Shown here: piece after piece, positions 54,601-64,000 of the stretch | Layout: each line of letters begins with the position of its first letter | How positions within the stretch are numbered: the first letter of the stretch is position 1 | Origin: Sisyra terminalis | Lineage: Eukaryota; Arthropoda; Insecta; Neuroptera; Sisyridae | Assembly: GCA_958496175.1 (NCBI GenBank) | Contig: OY292275.1 | Coordinates: forward strand, 372,001-436,000 | Direction of reading: 5' to 3' | Length of the DNA stretch: 64,000 nt | The notes under the pieces: generated by a model | Seen by the model: the letters and a program-made list of their open reading frames with translations, nothing else | Told to the model about the DNA's origin: nothing | Database searches by the model: none | Position numbers and translations under genes: made by a program

Positions 54601-56141
54601 AAAATAGTTTTTATGTTAAAAATATAATACTTTAGGGAATTTTCAGTTTAATGCAAATAACTAAGGACCTGTGAAAAATATCAAAAACTTTTATAGAGAT
54701 AAGTTATAGGAAAAAAAGTGCTCTACAAAAAATGTCCTACAAAATTTTCTTATAAAATTGATGGTTGCGTCAAAAAATTGAAAAAAATATTAAAACTTCT
54801 CTTTAGTTTAACTTTGACCTCGAATAACTTTTGAAGGAATAAATATATCAAAAACTTGTACAAATACTTTTTTTGTAGATCGTTCAATTTTCTACAAGAA
54901 TATACCTTGGTCAATCCGAAATATTGTCACCAACGTGAGCTATAAAATTTCAAAGTGCCAGAGAATATTGTTCCAATGTTATTTAAATGGAAAATCGAAA
55001 TTTGCGGTGCGGCACCTCTTAATATTAATATTAAGAGCTTAAACTTTCACAGGATTGTTTTTTCTTCATTCCCAACAATATTTTCGATATAATTAAGAAA
55101 AAAAAATCATCATTTTTTTTGAATCAGTTTAATGTATATAAACGTTTATATTTCAAAGAGGCAATTTTTTAGACTTTAAATTGAATTTAATGTGCTTTCT
55201 GTCAGTTCAACTAAAAATATTTTTACAGATTATTTTTTAACTTTAAATTACCTTTCTAATGATATATAACTCACCTGTCTAAAGTAAAAATTTTTTGTTT
55301 CATCCCTTGGGAATACTTTCCCTTATTATTTTTAAGGAATGATAAGTAGCCTAACATGTGTGGGAAATTGTGTTGCATCTTAATACCAAATTTCATTAAA
55401 TTCGGTTGTTCCGTTTTTTAGTTAAATCGAGACACACAGACAGACAGACAGACAAAAATTTTAAATTTGGAATAAGGGCCTCATGAAACAAATTTTTACC
55501 CTAAAATTGGGTTCAAAATTTGATTATTAATATAGATAAAGTAACATATTTTTTCAGTTGTGTACTTGTATCCCATGTCTATCGAATATCGAGCAAAAAC
55601 GTCAGAAAGTGGTCCATAAAAGTGCAGAAGGTGAAAAAGGAAAAGAGGAAGCTGTCTGTGATGATTTAAGTGAGATAAACGAAGAAGTTTCCGAGTATAT
55701 ATTGCAACCGAGGAAGATTATTGTGAGAAGAGAAGGCGAATTTATATGTCAATGCCCAATTTGTTATTGTGAACCATGTAAAGATTCTTATAGAACATTT
55801 GAAAGTCCAAGACATGATCCCGCTTGTGAATGTCCGGTAATGTTTAACTATTTTTTTTTCTTTACGGTAAACTTGAATTTTACATGTTGTTTAAGATATG
55901 CAAATGTACACCATTGTGTTCTTCGACGCGGGAGGAAAATTTGGAAAAGACGGCAAAACTTCCAGGAAAAGATCATAAAGATGTGACGACCACAGTGGTG
56001 AAGAAATCTCGAAATATTTTTTGTGATTGTCCAGTTTGTTTATGTGACGATTGCGATGATAATACGATTGAGATGAACGGTGGTACTTTGAAACTTGCGA
56101 GTTGTGATTGTCCTGTTTGCCTTTGCAATAACTGCGAATAA
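51602..56141 (+). CDS. pentacysteine-repeat protein 1 (unrecognised family)
   Basis: Five exons, all joined at phase 0: 51602-51982, 52048-52509, 52573-52935, 55558-55836, 55896-56141; 576 residues. I count 68 cysteines, mostly in about a dozen copies of a CxCxxCxCxxC motif, for example CDCNPCDCEPC, CQCRICNCDPC, CQCPVCYCEPC and CDCPVCLCNNC (last residues). The motifs are separated by acidic spacers; exon 2 has a minisatellite-like (NEEEVVIAEVVENVEI) spacer. Several motifs are followed by KD-PT/SY-RxFxSPRHxP. Each intron splits one motif as CxCx|xCxCxxC. There is no signal peptide or transmembrane segment, so it is probably intracellular. The pattern suggests metal-thiolate binding or disulfide/zinc cross-linking, by analogy with metallothioneins and Cys-rich sperm-tail proteins, but I do not recognise the family. 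Paralogue at 56724. Confidence 0.8.
53318..53868. mobile_element. foldback family E (550 bp)
   Basis: The left arm (ACGTTTTTATTTGGTAAAACTA, TTTTCGTAATTCTAACGGG) is complementary to the right arm (CCCATTAGAATTACGAAAAAAA, TAGTTTTACCGGATAAAAACGT), turning near 53600. The CTTGTAGGACATTCAATTCTCTA block echoes the one in family B. No coding content. Confidence 0.65.
54131..55132. mobile_element. foldback family B, copy 5
   Basis: Near full-length palindrome ending GAATCAGTTTAATG at the right; the extreme left end (AGACTGATTC) is missing. Arms carry GAACGATCTACAAAATAGGTC and TTTGTAGATCGTTC. Turn near 54630. Nested in retroelement-like repeat C copy 2. Confidence 0.75.
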
Positions 56142-56723
56142 AATTGAGAATTTGTACAAGGAAAATATACAGATGTGGGGGTTCAAAGTGAAATTTTCAT
56201 TAGTTGGATATTAATGTTAAAACCTACTAATTGCCATACAAGATAACAGTTCCATTTTTTGATTAATATTGTGGAAAAAATGTTTCAAAATGATTCCAAA
56301 CTTTGGGCTTTAGAAAAATAGAATATTTTTGTCTAAAACTAATCATTCGATTGGAAATTTTCATCACAAGAAAAAGTAAAAAAAGTTATATAATAAAAAT
56401 GGAACTGTAGTCGTGTGTGAAGAATATGCTTGTGTGAACCATAGAAACTTTGGTTCCATATCTTAAGGGTTAAATCTTATCTAGGTACCTTATTGAAATT
56501 AAATTGTTTACCACGAAAAATTGTTTACCGTCATTATATGTCAAAATTCTATGTAAAATTCTTGAAAAAAGTCATTAAATATAAAGTTTTCACATTCATT
56601 GATTGCACTATGGGAAATTCAAGAGGTAACTTTACAAATTAATTGGCGGATACGATGCAGTGAAAAGTGCAGAAGAGAGGTGAAACCATGAATAGATTCG
56701 GGGAGAATTTCTAGATTAATTAT
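56142..56723. other. spacer between the two cysteine-repeat genes
   Basis: Holds the 3' end of the first gene and the promoter of the second. Upstream of the second gene's ATG are two very short upstream frames: ATG-CAG-stop at 56655 and a nine-codon frame (including stop) at 56688-56714. Confidence 0.4.
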
Positions 56724-57274
56724 ATGGCCGATTATTCATGCGACTGCAATCCATGCGATTGCGAAGAATGTCCCGACACGAGTAGTCCTTACGTTTGCAA
56801 ATGCACCCATTGTTTATGCGAAGTTTGTTCAGACATCACCAAAGTCACTTCGGAGTGCCATCTTTGTACGGCACTACCAACAAATGTGGAGGAACCAGAA
56901 GTTTGCCAGTGCGAGGTGAGAAATTATTGTAGTGTTTTGAAAATATAAGTTTTGCTCACTTATTCTTGGGGTTTTAGATTTGCCAATGCTTGCCTTGTGA
57001 TATGGTAACCGTAGGAAAATTGGTTCCTGTGAAATGTTGCCAAAGCAAAACTTGCACGTGTGACAAAGGCTTTTGTTCGGTAGTTTCAACACCCGAAACC
57101 AATGAAAAGAAAGAAGAAGAATTGACGAAGGAACCAGAGATAAAGAAGGAGAAAGCTGCATTCGTATGCCATTGTGAAAAGGAGTGCAAGTGCGACAAAT
57201 GTGAAGATCCCGACCAAAATAAATCGGCTGACGAATGCAATATGCCTACGTGCCAATGCCCAAAATGCAACTAA
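56724..57274 (+). CDS. pentacysteine-repeat protein 2 (paralogue)
   Basis: Two exons joined at phase 0: 56724-56915 and 56978-57274; 162 residues, 31 of them cysteine (19%). It opens with MADYSCDCNPCDCEECPD, nearly identical to the opening MGDLSCDCNPCDCEPCPD of the 51602 gene, so the two are tandem paralogues. Motifs: CDCNPCDCEEC, CKCTHCLCEVC, CQCE|ICQCLPC (split by the intron at the same place as in the larger gene), CHCEKECKCDKC and a closing CQCPKC. A Lys/Glu-rich spacer lies between motifs. There is no signal peptide. Size and composition fit a metallothionein-like role, but the ordered CxCxxCxCxxC spacing is unlike the metallothioneins I know, and no function is claimed. Confidence 0.82.
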
Positions 57275-57331
57275 CAACTCCAAAGAAAAAAGACATTTTC
57301 ATCGTAAACCTTCCAAGATTGACGATTTTTT

Positions 57332-57337
57332 AATAAA
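57332..57337 (+). terminator. poly(A) signal of the 56724 gene
   Basis: AATAAA 57 bases after the stop codon. On the opposite strand an AATAAA at 57377-57372 could serve the convergent Pointed-domain gene, so the two 3' ends are about 40 bases apart. Confidence 0.5.
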
Positions 57338-57564
57338 AATATCAAACGTCAAATACATTAATTACCGCTTTTTTATTATTCTTGACTAGATATACACAAA
57401 ATAAACACAGAAATACAAGTAATGTCTTAACTCCATTACATAAAAACTAAATAATTTTTAACTTAATCAATAAAACATATGTACTACGGCTTAAGACAAC
57501 TAAATTAAGGACCCGTTTTTGATAATTTGTAGTTTTAGCTGCTGATTATGGAATTGGTTGGCTG

Positions 57565-60500
57565 TTAAAACGATTGTTGGTGCATGGCACGTGCCAACCG
57601 GAGTTGGAAATCCTTGAAGAGCAACTTTCCGCCAAGAGGGACTCGTGCCAGGAACATATTTAAGGACATCAAACACAACGCTTTTCCGTTCATTAAAAAC
57701 CGATCTTCGTGCACGTTGCACAGATTATGTCTGCGGGAAATGTACGAAAGCCACGCGGCCACGTGTTCTCGTGTCCATTGTCTAGGATCTGGAAATCAGA
57801 AATAAATTTTTAGTGGATAGATGATAAAAAATATTTGATTGAGGAAGATATTTAATAGGCACTTCAATCCGAAAATCTACGCCGAAAAGAAGTACAAATC
57901 GGATTGAGATGTGGCTTTGCATTGAATTTTCTAAAAGCATTATAACAAAAAAATTAATCACTTTTCAAGAGGCAACCAAATGAGCCAAATTTTGATACTT
58001 AAGGACTTTTGGAGTCGGTGATTACGATTATAATTAACTAGCTGATCCCCGCGACTTCGTCTGCGTAACGTTGGTGTTGATTGTTTTCTTTTTAGGTTTG
58101 CTCCTTGTAGTGGTAGTATATGGAAATTTTTATTTTTCTTATTTCTTTTACGAAAAACATAATTATCCTTAAAAACACTATTTTGTCGAATTTAATTTAT
58201 TAATTTTCAAAAAATATTTATAAATATCTAAAAAGAGTATGTCTATTGTGTATAGCTACGATAGGTTTACCTACCGTGGACCAAATAATCCGTAAATCAA
58301 TCAGGATCTATACATAAATAATGTTGGTCTTAATTATGACTAAAAAAGTCGAAACTTATCAAAATACTCGCGTTAAAATAACAGAAGTTAAGGGTCTAGA
58401 TTTTGAAATATAGTAGGAATCTCTATTAACATCGCTCTTAACATCAACTATGTGTCTATATATATATAAAAGTTTATATTTCAAAGAAGCAATTTTTTAA
58501 ACTTTAAATTGAATTTACTGTGCTTTTTATCAGTTCAACTAAAAATATTTTTACAGATTATTTTCTAACTTTTAATTACCTTTCCAATGATATGTAACTC
58601 ACCTATCTAAAGTAAAAATTTCTGTTTTCATCCCTAGGGAATACCTTTTTTCATTATTTTTTTCGAATGATAAGTAGCCTATAGTCCGTGGGAAATTGTG
58701 TTGTATCTTAATACCAAATTTCATTAAATTCGGTTGTTCCGTTCTTTAGTTAAATCGGGACACACAGACAGACAGACAAAAATTTTAAAAATGTTAAATT
58801 TGGAATAAAGGCCTCTTGAAACAAATATTTACCCTAAAATTGGGTTCAAAATCGAAATGTACAGACAGACGTAAGAATTTTATATATTAGTATAGATTAA
58901 ACATTTTTTTGATATGAGTTATATCCACTTTTGTAGGGTTGTTTGGGTCACTGATTTTAATTGTAAGGTTTATGAAGTTTACTGATCTACCTGGGGATAG
59001 GCATGGATGTCATCTTTCGAAAAAATTAGAAGAAAAGTATTTTGGAAAACACCGAAGAGGTTTTCAAGTCGCTGATGAATATCATCTACTGAAGTTTTTT
59101 TGAAGATTTTATCGAAAATTATGGTCAAACATTTACTTGGGGCTGTTTTATATTAAAATACTAATAACTTCAGGAGATGATATCCACGAATACGTAAGGG
59201 AACTCTATGAACCTTATATTTGTAATCATCGGCCTCAAAATCCCTTAATAATTGATAAATATTCCAGGGGACAAAGTTCCTCAACCTCCTGCATTGAATT
59301 TTCTAAAAGCATTATAGAAAAAATGTTACCACTTTTCAGGACGCAACAGAATGAGCCAAATTTTGATACTCAAGGCCTTTTGGAGTCGGTGATTACGATT
59401 ATAATTTATAGATTTTTTTTTTTTTGATGAGTTTTGACCACTTTTGTAGGGTTGTTTGGGTCACTGATTTAAATTGTAAGGTTTCTGAGGTTTACTGATT
59501 TACCTGGGGATAGGCATGGATATCATCTTCCGGGGATTTTCTTAAATTTAGAAAAAAAAATGTAGTTTGGAAAACACCGATGAGGTTTTCAAGTCGCTGA
59601 TGAATATCATCTACTGAAGTGTTTTTGAAGATTTTATGCAAAATTTTCTTGGGGCTGTTTTATATAAGAATACTAATAACTTCTGGAGATAATATCCACG
59701 AGTACGTAAAGGAACTCCATGTACCTTATATTTGTAATCACCGACCTCAAAACCCCGAAATAATTTAAAAAATCCAGGGGCCGAAGTTCCTCAACCTCCA
59801 GGTGCATTGAGGAACTTAATGAACCCAATATTCATGAAAAATTACACCTAAAGTCTTCGAACAACAGAAATTTCATTATTACTCCGAAAATATGCATATT
59901 TAAGAATTTTTTGATGCTAGATTATTATTGAAAGTTTTTGAACTCGGTTATTATTGAAAGTTTTAAAATTAATGTATAAGTCAAATAAAATCATATTTAA
60001 AAAATATAAATAGCATTGAGACTGCAACCCATTATGCAAATCTGTAAATATCACTGCATATAAGGAGTAAAAAAAATAAAAATTAAACTTTTCATGGATT
60101 TCAAATCGCTGATGACGAATATAAGGTATATGAGGTATTTTACATTTTTCAATGTACCTAGGAATCGATGTGAATTTCATCTACTAAAAAGTTTTTGAAG
60201 ATTTTATCCAAAATTATGGTCAAACATTTACTTGGGGCTGTTTTATATTAGAATACTAATAACTTCAGGAGAAGACATCCACGAGTACGTAAAGGAACTC
60301 CATGAACCTTATATTTGTAATCACCGACCTTAAAACCACGAAATAATCGAAAAAAAATCCAGAGGACAAAGTTCCACAACCTCTAGGTGCATTGAGGAAC
60401 TTAATGGACCCAATATTCATTAAAAATTACACCTAAAGTCTCCGAACAACAGATATATCATTTTCTCTCCGAAAGTTTGCAAATTTAAGAATTTTTAGAA

Positions 60501-63181
60501 AAAAAAAAAAGATTTTTTTTAAAATGTTTTCAGGAATTGAATGCAAAAAACTGCAATCTTTTTTTAATGCTTAATTGAGTCTGCTATTATTGAAAGTTTT
60601 CAAATTATTGTATAAGTCAAATAAAATCATATTTAAAAAATATAAATAGCATTGAGACTGCAACCAGTTATGCAAATCTGTAAATATCGCTGCCTTTAAG
60701 GAATAAAAAAAAATTTAACTTTTCATGGTTTTCAAGTGGCTGATGACGAATATAAGGTATATGAGGTATTTTACTTTTTTCAATGTACCTAGGAATCGAT
60801 GTGAATATCATCTACTAAAAATTTTTTCAACATTTTATGCAAAATTATGGTCAAATATTTACTTGGGGCTGTTTTATATTAGAATACTAATAATTTCAGA
60901 AGATGATATCCTCGACAATGTAAGGGAACTCCATGAACCTTATATTTGTAAACACCGACCTCAAAATCTCGAAATAATTTTAAAAAACCCAGGGGATAAA
61001 GTACCTCAACCTCCAGGTGCATTGAGGAACTTAATGGACCCAATATTCATGAAAGATTACCCCTAAAGTCTTTGAACGACAGAGATTTCATTATCCCTCC
61101 GAAAATGTGCACATTTAAGAATTCTAAGAAAAAATAAATTCTAGAATTTTGTAAAAATGTTTTCAGGAATAAAATGAAAAAAACTGCAATATATTTTATG
61201 CAAGATTGACTCTGCTATTATTGAAAGTCTTAAAATTATTGTATAAGTCAAATAAAATCATATATCAATGAGAATAAATCAAATAGAATTGAGAATGCAA
61301 CCCGTTATGCACATCAGCAAATATCGTTGCATATAAGGAATAAAAATAAAAATTAAGAGGTATTACTTTTTTCAATGTACATAGGAATCGATGTGAATAT
61401 CGTCTACTGATGTTTTTTTGAAGATTTTATGCAAAATTATGGTCAAACATTTACTTGGGGCTGTTTTTTATTAGAATATTAATAACTTCAGGAGATGATA
61501 TCCACGAGTACGTAAGGGAACTCCATGAATCTTATATTTGTAACCACCGACTTCAAAGCCCCTAAATAATTGAAAAAAAATCCAGGTGACAAAGTTCCTC
61601 AACCTCCAGGTGCATTGAGGAACTTAATGGACCCAATATTCATGAAAAATTACCCTCTAAAGTCTCCGAACAACAGAGATTTCATTATCCCTCCGAAAAT
61701 TTGCATATTTAAGAATTTTTAGGAAAAAAAATGATAGAATTTTTTAAAAATGTTTTCTGGAATTAAATGCAAAAAACTGCATTCTTTTTTTAATGCTAGA
61801 TTGACTCCGCTATTATTGAAATTTTTAAACTTATTGTATAAGTCAAATAATTCATATTTAACATATATAAATAGAATTGCGTATGCAACCCGTTATGCAA
61901 ATCAGCAAATATCGGTGCATATAACAAATAAATATTTAAAAAAAAAAAGAATTAAACTTCTCATGGTTTTCAAGTCGCTAATGATGAATGTAAGATATAT
62001 GAGGCATATTACTTTTTTCAATGTACCTAAGAATCAATGTGAATATCGTCTACTGAATTTTTTTTTAGAATTTTATACAAAATTATGGTCTAAAATTTAC
62101 TTGGTTTATCTTAGAATACTAATAATTTCAGAAGATAATATCCACGAGTCCGTAAAGGAACTCCATGAACTTTATATTTGTAATCACCGACCTCAAAACC
62201 CCGAAATAATTAAAAAAATCCAGGGGACAAGGTTCCTCAATCTCCAGGTGCTTTGAGGAACTTAATGGACCATTCATGAAAAATTACACCAAAAGTTTCC
62301 GAACCGCAGAGATTTCATTATTCCTCCGAAAATTTGCATATTTAAGAATTTTTAGAAAAAAAAAGCAAAATTTTTTTAAAAATGTTTTGAGGAATTAAAT
62401 GCAAAAAACTGCAATCGCTTTTATGGAAGATACACTCGGCTATTATTGAAAGTCTTAAAATTATTGTATAAGTCAAATTAAATCATATTTAACAAATGAT
62501 TCGTTTATTTTGAAAGTGGCGTAAGTCCATTTCAAGGACGGTCCATATTTTTTCTTCTTCTTGTAACTAGAACAAAGTATGTTAATTATTTAACTGCTAA
62601 ATTTTCAGAAATTACTGATTTTAACAAAAACGCCAATTATTCCCTCCTCCCCCTTAGTATCTTATGTTCCTATGGTTAAAAATGATAGCACTATAGGGAT
62701 TGTTCTTGAAATGTACGTAACTCACTTTCAAAATAAACGTTTCAAATATAAATAGCATTGCGTATGCAACCAGTCATGCAAATCAGCAAATATCATTGCA
62801 TATAAAAATTTAAAAAAAAATGAATTAAAATTTTCAATATTAAATGGCTTTTTTTAAAGTGGTACAATTTCCTCAAAAAGCACTGAAACCTTTACTGATT
62901 TTGGAACGGATTCTCATCCGAATTTTTAGTATATTTTTCGGAAAAATAAATTTTACAAAAGCTTCCTCTCAAAAGCTTAATTCAATTAATACCTTGTGGC
63001 AAGTAGGACAAGTCATCGCTACTGGGCTGCGACGTATTCACTGTCATATTGTATTCCAAACTATTCGAAATTTGCCAATAGTTTCGGGAACTAAGCAAAG
63101 TCGAGCTTTCGTGACGCACATTGGCCATCTGCCTGTGATAAGCTTTCACTATGTCACAGTGAAAGCCTATGTTGCGGCTAT
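57565..63181 (-). CDS. Pointed/SAM-domain protein of the ETS family (5' end missing)
   Basis: Two visible exons, 63181-62993 and 57788-57565, joined in phase 1 as SYLPQ-DPRQWTREHV. The second exon is a Pointed (PNT/SAM) domain: WTREHVAAWLSYISRRHNL, RFLMNGKALCLMSLNMF, RVPLGGKLLFKDFQLRL. The MNGKALC core and following RVPxGG are diagnostic of ETS-family PNT domains. A stop follows 15 residues after QLRL, with a minus-strand AATAAA about 190 bases on, and no ETS DNA-binding exon is seen in the rest of the window. Either this is a PNT-only regulator, as Drosophila Edl/Mae is, or a weak donor (ATC|GTTTTA) skips the stop and ETS exons lie elsewhere. The sequence is not close to the Yan or Pointed proteins I recall; an Ets98B/PDEF relationship is possible. 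First exon(s) lie to the right. Confidence 0.8.
57870..62480 (+). repeat. tandem satellite array in the Pointed-gene intron
   Basis: At least six monomers of roughly 520-650 bases. The block (GGTCAAACATTTA)CTTGGGGCTGTTTTAT starts near 59123, 59641, 60218, 60849, 61441 and 62087. Other shared blocks: GATATCCACGAGTACGTAA, GAACTCCATGAACCTTATAT, TCCAGGTGCATTGAGGAACTTAATGGACCC. The 57870-59460 part has a variant monomer (TAGGGTTGTTTGGGTCACTG). Monomers are diverged and contain partly open frames, but none has codon integrity across copies. Confidence 0.75.
58038..58898 (+). mobile_element. retroelement-like repeat C, copy 3 (compact)
   Basis: About 860 bases: CTAGCTGATCCCCGCGACTTCG at the left; CAGACAGACAGACA, ACAGACAGACGTAAGAAT and TAGTATAGATT at the right. 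It is inserted in a satellite monomer. The uninterrupted monomer near 59388-59440 (GTGATTACGATTATAATTTATAG) shows the approximate target. Confidence 0.6.
62481..62992. other. intron remainder before the Pointed-gene exon
   Basis: Between the end of the recognisable satellite and the donor of exon 62993-63181. Contains a scrap of the satellite (ATAAATAGCATTGCGTATGCAACC near 62750) and otherwise nothing recognised. Confidence 0.35.
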
Positions 63182-64000
63182 CTAGAAAAAAAAAACAAAA
63201 TAAATTCATTAGTCTTTGATTATTTTTGTTTATGATTTGACAAGATTTATAGAGTAATTATATCGGATTAAATTAGCTCCAGGGGAATTACATTTTTAAC
63301 TGATTAGGTAAGATGTTGTATTCTTGAGACGCAAACTATACCAAATAATTTTTAACGAAATTTATATTCACGCATTTATTTTTAATTAAAACATCCAATC
63401 AGCTCTAAAAACTAACCAATCAACTAACTGCATTTAATTGTTGCACAATGTATAAAATGAACACGAGCAATATAAATAGTAAGCATTAGGTCGTGCGACT
63501 CAATCAAAAAACAGGAAAACCGATAAAAGGCAATACAAAATCAAAATACATTTCCGTTTCCTCTCCACAACCGTTGAAAAGACCGCTGACGGTTTTATTC
63601 AATCTCCGTAAAATCCAACAAACAAAAAAAAAAATAAACCGCATTTAAAAGCCCGAATCATACTGAAGATTCTTTATTTCAAATATCATTTTTATTCATA
63701 CGAAAAATGAATACTCTGTGGGGGTTTTTCTCTATAATATTGATTTTTCAAATAATACTCACATCTAATTGTACTATTAGTAGGATATCCGTTTCCTATA
63801 TCCTTGTTTGTGTTATTTTTGTCTCTTTGTCCACTTATATAACGTCAATTATGTGTCAACAATTAAATAATAAATATATTTATCTAATTATGTAGATATA
63901 TAAATATAAACAGATCATTGAAATCAAAGGTTTTTCTTGAATTTTATCAAGTTGCGGATATGAGTGCAGTTCCGATAGACTTTTGAACTATGCATGTGCA
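63182..64000. other. right edge of the window
   Basis: On the minus strand it should contain the intron preceding the first visible Pointed exon (acceptor TTTTTTTTTTCTAG at 63182). I could not identify the upstream exon. On the plus strand it holds the tentative signal-peptide exon listed separately. Confidence 0.35.
63471..63779 (+). CDS. possible first exon of a secreted protein (partial)
   Basis: TATAAATAG at 63471 could be a TATA box. An ATG at 63707 opens a typical signal peptide (NTLWGFFSIILIFQIILTSN) and a donor-like ATTA|GTAGGA at 63780 would end the exon in phase 1, the usual phase after signal peptides. The coding part would be 63707-63779, with the rest of the gene beyond the window. 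Without the donor the frame stops at 63895 and looks meaningless. Tentative. Confidence 0.25.

Larger units (their letters stand above)
52980..55540 (+). mobile_element. retroelement-like repeat C, copy 2, broken by foldbacks
   Basis: Occupies nearly all of intron 3 of the 51602 gene. The 5' part (52980-53310) matches 10694 and 58038 (CTAGCTGATCCCCGCGG, TTAGATTTGCTATTTGTAGTGG). The 3' part (55134-55540) has the GACAGACAGACAGACA tail and ends TATAGATA. Between them sit foldbacks E and B copy 5, so later elements landed in this one. Confidence 0.55.

Noticed and set aside
58900..62480. CRISPR-like array or gene family.
   Set aside because: Units are ~600 bases, diverged, without short identical repeats and unique spacers; it is an intronic satellite in animal DNA.

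Overview
The window is animal nuclear DNA, almost certainly from an insect. It is very AT-rich and gene-poor. The genes have short phase-matched exons with GT-AG introns, and the gaps and introns are packed with small DNA transposons and foldback elements. The order is not resolved. Several genes are clearly recognisable: Ciao1, a peroxisomal acyl-CoA oxidase ending in SKL, a TMEM104-type transporter, and a Pointed-domain protein.

Layout. 1-10 kb holds mobile and foldback repeats and no supported gene. 10.1-20.2 kb (+) is a secreted von Willebrand factor C (VWC) multidomain protein; its first exon(s) lie upstream and were not found. 20.7-23.4 kb holds two local direct duplications. 23.8-28.4 kb (-) is Ciao1 in two coding exons. 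29.6-31.0 kb is a palindromic element with a second hairpin inserted in one arm. 31-35.5 kb is mostly featureless. 35.6-38.3 kb (+) is an ACOX3-type oxidase in ten exons. 39.4-42.2 kb (-) is an ARHGAP19-like RhoGAP protein whose catalytic arginine position is histidine. 42.4-43.5 kb and 44.6-47.1 kb (+) are two intronless secreted proteins with matching TATA + TCAGT core promoters; the second is a long Ser/Ala/Tyr/Pro-repeat protein of cuticle type. 47.9-50.0 kb (+) is a TMEM104 homologue. 51.6-56.1 kb and 56.7-57.3 kb (+) are two tandem paralogues of an unrecognised cysteine-repeat family. 57.6-63.2 kb (-) is a Pointed/SAM-domain protein of the ETS family with a stop just after the domain; its intron holds a tandem satellite. 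The right edge may carry the signal-peptide exon of another gene.

The genes do not form a pathway. The most unusual content is the cysteine-repeat gene pair: a motif CxCxxCxCxxC is repeated, and all five introns cut it at the same place and phase. Next come the RhoGAP with a lost arginine finger, the apparently ETS-less Pointed protein, and a rich set of palindromic elements, including a MITE family with 9-bp target duplications confirmed against an empty paralogous site. All exon joins were made by eye from splice consensus, reading-frame phase and remembered family features; no alignment or expression data were available.
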